NCBI GenBank assembly: GCA_020736575.1
Contig: JAGPYM010000002.1
Span: forward strand, 186,001 to 250,000
From: Thelonectria olida
Taxonomy: Eukaryota; Ascomycota; Sordariomycetes; Hypocreales; Nectriaceae
Direction of reading: 5' to 3'
DNA length: 64,000 nucleotides
Made by a program: the position numbers and the translations under genes. This document shows, piece by piece, positions 59,898 through 64,000 of the stretch. Below the pieces are notes generated by a model. That model was given only the letters and a program-made list of their open reading frames with translations, did not search any database and was not told where the DNA came from. How positions within the stretch are numbered: the stretch's first letter is position 1; each line of letters opens with the position of its first letter.

Positions 59898-61526
59898 ATG
59901 GCTACCACACAAACCCAGGTCATTGTGGCCCCTCCACTCGGAAGTGAGAGCAGCATCCCGCTCACGCTCCTCGGCGACAACACCAGTGAGACTCAGAGCC
60001 AGACCGACCCAGCTCGCACAAAGGTTTCGAAGCTCAAGAAAGTGGTTGTTACGATCCAATTGTCAGGAGTCACGTTCGCTTCCAGCGTCATCAATGGTCT
60101 AGTCATCGTCGGATTGCCGGCTATCACAAAGGACCTGCAACTCCCGCCGTCGCTTGCTTTCTGGCCGGCATCCGTGTCCGGGCTGGCTACCGCGTCGACA
60201 TTGTTACTTGCTGGATCCGTTGCCGATGTCATTGGAACTCGCTGGGTTGATCTGCTCGGATGTTTTTCCAGCGGCGCGCTCATGATTGGCTCCGGCGCAG
60301 CTCGAAAGGGCACAGAGTTGGTTGCCATGAGAGCGCTTCAGGGCGTTGGTCTTGCGCTCCATCTAGCCTCGTCTGTCTCCATCATAACTCAAGTTTTACC
60401 CCAGGGAAAAGGCCGTAACTTGGCTTTTTCCTGCCTCGGACTGAGCCAACCGTTTGGATTCTCCGTCGGGCTCGTCTTGGGCGGTGTTTTTGTCGACACC
60501 ATTGGTTGGCGAGCCGGTTGGTTTCTTTCTGGCGGTCTCACACTGTTGCTCTCTGTTATCGGGCTCTGGGCTCTGCCAAGGAGCCATGATAGACGACGGA
60601 TCGCCGATGTTCTCCGGGACCTCAGGACAAAGGTCGATTGGGTCGGAGCCATCCTTGCCTCAGCAGCCATGACGCTGCTATGCTACCTTCTTGCGTAAGT
60701 CAATTGGTGCAAATACACATTTCGGCTATCGCTCACACATTAGGGTAGAATTCTTAGTGCAGACATGACTCGAATCAAGGAGCCCGTCAGTATCGTCTGC
60801 CTTTCCTTGAGCCCAATTGCTCTGGTCGCCTTCGTCGGCTGGGTGCACCATCGGGTCCAAAAAGGAAGGCCAGCCCTGATTCCGAATTCTCTCTGGAAGA
60901 ACGCGACTTTTTCAAGCATATGTGGCACCATTGCCTTATCCTGTGCCGTCATCACCTCCATGGAGCTTTTCTGCAGCTTGGTCTTCCAGGAAGTGCAGGA
61001 CCTGCCGGCTATCCAGGCCTCTATTCGCATCGTTCCCAGCTCCTTGGTTGGAATTCTCGTCAACCTTGCCATGGGTCTTTTTGTCCATAGGATTCCTGCG
61101 ATTTGGATTGTCACTCTGACGTCGGTCGTTTCGGCTGTCGCGCCCGTCCTCATGGCGGTGCTCCAACCGTCCTGGCCATACTGGGGGAATGCGTTTATCG
61201 CGCAGTTGCTGCAACCCATCAGCTGTGATGCGCTCTTCACCGTCGGCCTCATCATCATCACAGACGTCTTCCCCGAGGACACTCAAGCGTTGGCCGGAGC
61301 TGTCTTCAACACAGCATCGCAGTTTGGGAGCGCCCTAGGTCTGGCTATTTTGCAAGTCATCTCCACGAGGGTGACGGAGGAGAAGCATGGCATGGATGAA
61401 ACGCTGGCGTTGATGGAAGGATACAGGGCTAGCTTTTGGACAATGTTTGCTCTCATGGTATTGTGCGCAGCGATTGGGGGTCTCGGGATGAGGAAAACTG
61501 GGAAGATTGGACTGAAGAATGATTGA
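59898..61526 (+). CDS. MFS transporter, drug:H+ antiporter type
   Basis: About 521 residues; exons 59898-60694 and 60758-61526 with a 63 nt intron (GTAAGT..CTTAG) that joins CYLLA to ADMTRIKEP. Fourteen hydrophobic stretches are plausible (DHA2 group). Marks: NGLVIVGLPAITKDLQLP, AGSVADVIGTRWVDLLGC (motif A region), MRALQGVGLALHL (motif B), LGLSQPFGFSVGLVLGGVFV (antiporter motif C, GPxxGG variant) and GWRAGWFLSGG. Likely exports small molecules across the plasma membrane. The first ATG with a fitting N-terminus is 59898; the upstream frame lacks ATG. Not evidently linked to a biosynthetic cluster here. Confidence 0.9.
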
Positions 61527-62507
61527 TTGACGTTTCAAATTCGAGACTTCGGCTATCAGGAGAGAAAGGCATCGCAAGACCAGTCATCGCGGGGCAGTCT
61601 TCCCACATGACCTGAAAGGTTTCTAGTTTCTAGATTTCAACTAAATACAATCACAAGCCAGACTGACATGATCTCATTTGGTTTTTAGTTGAGGAAAGCC
61701 CATTTATTACCAATGCCGTTTGATCATACCTACCTAGGTACGCAATTATGCTTATCTCTGAAGTTGGTCCGGTTTCCAAGTGCGCCTGAAGAAAGCCCTG
61801 CTGGCCCAAATCGTTGCCGAAATGAGTCAGCATGCAGGACTCTTCCTGGCATCCATAGATATTTGACGAATTGAATCTGCTTCGGGGACCTCGCCAACAC
61901 TGACGGGAAGGGCCGGATCTGAGCCTCCCCAACGCCCCAAGCATCTGCCCCGGCAAAGGGCTTGGCCGAATATCTGGCATGTCTTCTCTTGGCTGATCCA
62001 ATTGGGGACGAATACATCTGGGGCTGAATGCCTACTGCAGCTACACGTTACCATTACTACAGTCGCCTCGTTTCCGTATTTCTTTTTCCCATACTTCGTA
62101 GTAAGCCCCAGATCAGCCTACTCACTCGGGGCTCACCTCTCCGTCCCGAACCAGGCGAGTATTACTGAAGCAGATCCTATAAGGGGCAGTGCATCATGAC
62201 ACAACACGAATTAACTTGCAGGAAACCTCTTCAAGGATTTCCAACTGACTTGTCCGTCATATTCTTGAGAAAGCCTCAGCGGGGCATTGAAATTCCTGGC
62301 GATAATCCCCCATGGCTGTGCCTGCAGGCGTTTTTTGAGTGAGGCTGTGCAGGGCTTCAGCTGTCACCTCAATTGGTACCTATGCCATGAAGTCCCGTCA
62401 TACTCAGGTTCTTTCATTCCTTGAGCTTATCCGTGACCTGATATGCTTCAGCATATCTTAGAAAGCTTGAAACCCAAATCAACGAGCTCGCCTAACGTCA
62501 GCAAGAC
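61527..62507. other. Intergenic (981 bp)
   Basis: No gene. A TACCTAGGTA palindrome lies at 61731-61740. Confidence 0.4.
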
Positions 62508-64000
62508 ATGGATCCTCTCTCCATTTCGGCGAGTATCGCCGGGCTCGTCTCCCTTGCCGATCTTGTTTTTCGGGCGGCTACGAAGTATGTGAGGGGCGTC
62601 AGAGGGTCGCGGAAAGAGGTGGAAGATCTATCGCGCGAGGTGAAGAATCTTTCTGTCGTCCTGCATCACCTATCGCTAGTTGCATTCGACTTGGAAGCTC
62701 AACCTACCGATGGAGAACTTGCTTCCTCCTCCTCTTCAGGCTCGCCGAATCTCAAACCTCACCATCTACATGAATGCCAGCAACTCCTAAGACGCCTAGC
62801 GAAGGCCCTTGGTGACACAACTTCAAACCTCTCCTCCACGTTTGGCCTAGAGCGACTAGGTGGTCGCTTAAAATGGCCCTTTTCCTCCACCGAGACGAAG
62901 GAAATACTGCAGGCGGTACAACGTCACAAGCAAACGATCGATCTTGCCGTCGCAGCCGACTCATTAAGCAAGCTGAAGCTCTGCTTATCTCGACAAGCGG
63001 TTACCAATGACTGTCTCAACGACATCCAAGCCACTGTGAATAAAATCTTGGATCTAGGGACAAAGACATACTTTGAGAAGAGGAAGAAGAACATTTTGGA
63101 CGCTTTCATGAAAGCCAACCCCTTCAGGGAGTTTGAGGCAAACAGGACACTACGCCATGCCCTGACAGGCCTTTGGCTCACAGAAGGTCCTGATTTCGAG
63201 GAATGGTACGACACACCAGGATCGAGGGTTTGGTTTAGCGGTATCCCAGGTGCTGGCAAATCGGTCCTTGCAGCCTCGATCATTGAAGAGTGTGGGCGAC
63301 GCAATGGGGCTGATCCTAACTTGGCCGTGGCATACTTTTTTTGCACCTATAGAGATGAAAGAACCCACATGTTCTCTTCCATCCTTTCAACCCTGTGCGC
63401 CCAACTTGCTCTACAAGACGAGAAGGCCTTCAAATTTTTAGAGGAGTACTACGATGAACTGAAATCAGGCTATCAAGTTGTCTTCGAACCTTCAACGAAA
63501 AGGCTCACCGAAGTACTGCATCAAATGTGCGCCTTATATGGCCGAGTCTACTTCGTCATCGATGGATTAGATGAATGCGGTGATCATGTCGAAGCGACTG
63601 TGAGAAGCCTAGTGGACCTCACTCTGTCTCAAAGTAATGAGATCATCAGCCTGGCTCTGGTGAGCCGAGACGAGATTCCCATACGGCATCAAGTGGAATC
63701 TCTCTTCCGCAATGTTGAAATCGAAGCACACACTGAAGACATTCAACATTATGTGGCCTCAGAGCTACGCCAGCGCATTAGTTCGGGGAGGTTGAGGCTT
63801 CGAGATTTGGCGCTGGAAGATCAGATCTTGACTAAACTAGTCAATGAAGCCCAAGGAATGTAAGTATCCCGGTTCGCGGTGCAACCCAACTTACACGGGG
63901 GGTGCTAATTGCAGAATACAGGTTTCGGTGGGTGACATGCCAGTTGGACCACATCTGCGAACTTCCAACGGATCGATCTCGACGGGAAGCATTGGATAAG
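62508..64000 (+). CDS. Helo-like/NACHT NLR-type protein, 3' end outside window
   Basis: Partial gene; at least 470 residues are visible. Exon 1 is 62508-63859; a 62 nt intron (GTAAGT..AATACAG) leads to exon 2 from 63922, which stays open to the edge (FRWVTCQLDHICELPTDRSR). The N-terminus MDPLSISASIAGLVSLADLV and VEDLSREVKNLSVVLHHLS are typical of the fungal Helo-like N-terminal domain found in cell-death effectors. FMKANPFREFEANRTLR links to the NACHT domain, with Walker A GIPGAGKSVLAASI (about residue 246) and Walker B VYFVIDGLDEC. The C-terminus, often ankyrin repeats in this architecture, is not seen. Likely role: non-self recognition. Confidence 0.9.

Overview
This window is genomic DNA of a filamentous ascomycete, most likely a Fusarium-like Sordariomycete. 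Nearly all genes are split by 46-90 nt introns with GT..AG ends and CTAAC/CTGAC-type branch sites. The gene content is typical of that group: HET, NACHT-WD40 and Helo-like NACHT proteins, Zn2Cys6 and C2H2 regulators, F-box and BTB proteins, many MFS carriers and short-chain dehydrogenases. Species identity is inference. I rebuilt the gene models by eye from frame changes, splice signals and family knowledge.

Layout. 0-10 kb: a HET-domain gene, a secreted PEBP-like protein, a Zn2Cys6 regulator, a broken BTB gene and an intact BTB gene, then about 2.7 kb with no convincing gene. 10.8-31.3 kb: a catabolic block with an amino-acid permease (10.8), an aldo-keto reductase (13.2), a fungal-TF-like protein without a zinc finger (14.6), proline dehydrogenase (17.0), pyrroline-5-carboxylate reductase (19.0), a conserved mitochondrial membrane protein (20.3, reverse), P5C dehydrogenase (21.7), a peroxisomal FAD amine oxidase (25.0), a DHDPS/HOGA-family protein (27.1) and a nine-exon Zn2Cys6 regulator (28.7). 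Together these could import and degrade proline, hydroxyproline or a related cyclic amino acid. Seven CGG-N8-CCG palindromes lie upstream of the permease, PRODH, P5CR, the divergent membrane protein/P5CDH pair, the oxidase and the DHDPS-like gene, which suggests one regulon.

31.4-40 kb: a C2H2 protein, a two-TM protein, a NIF3/YqfO-like protein, and a polyol-type SDR near an MFS sugar transporter. 40.5-50.4 kb: an F-box protein, a small ORF, a GIT1-type MFS transporter, and a single-pass membrane protein carrying a C2H2 zinc-finger region. Two copies of a short SINE-like retroelement with 14-15 bp target-site duplications lie at 43.4 and 50.6 kb. 52-64 kb: a RidA-family protein, an SDR, a 1558-residue NACHT-WD40 protein, an MFS drug-type transporter and the start of a Helo-like NACHT protein that runs off the window.

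The strongest leads are the catabolic cluster with its shared palindrome, the loss of the catalytic lysine in the DHDPS-like protein, the SINE-like element, and the membrane-tethered zinc-finger architecture.
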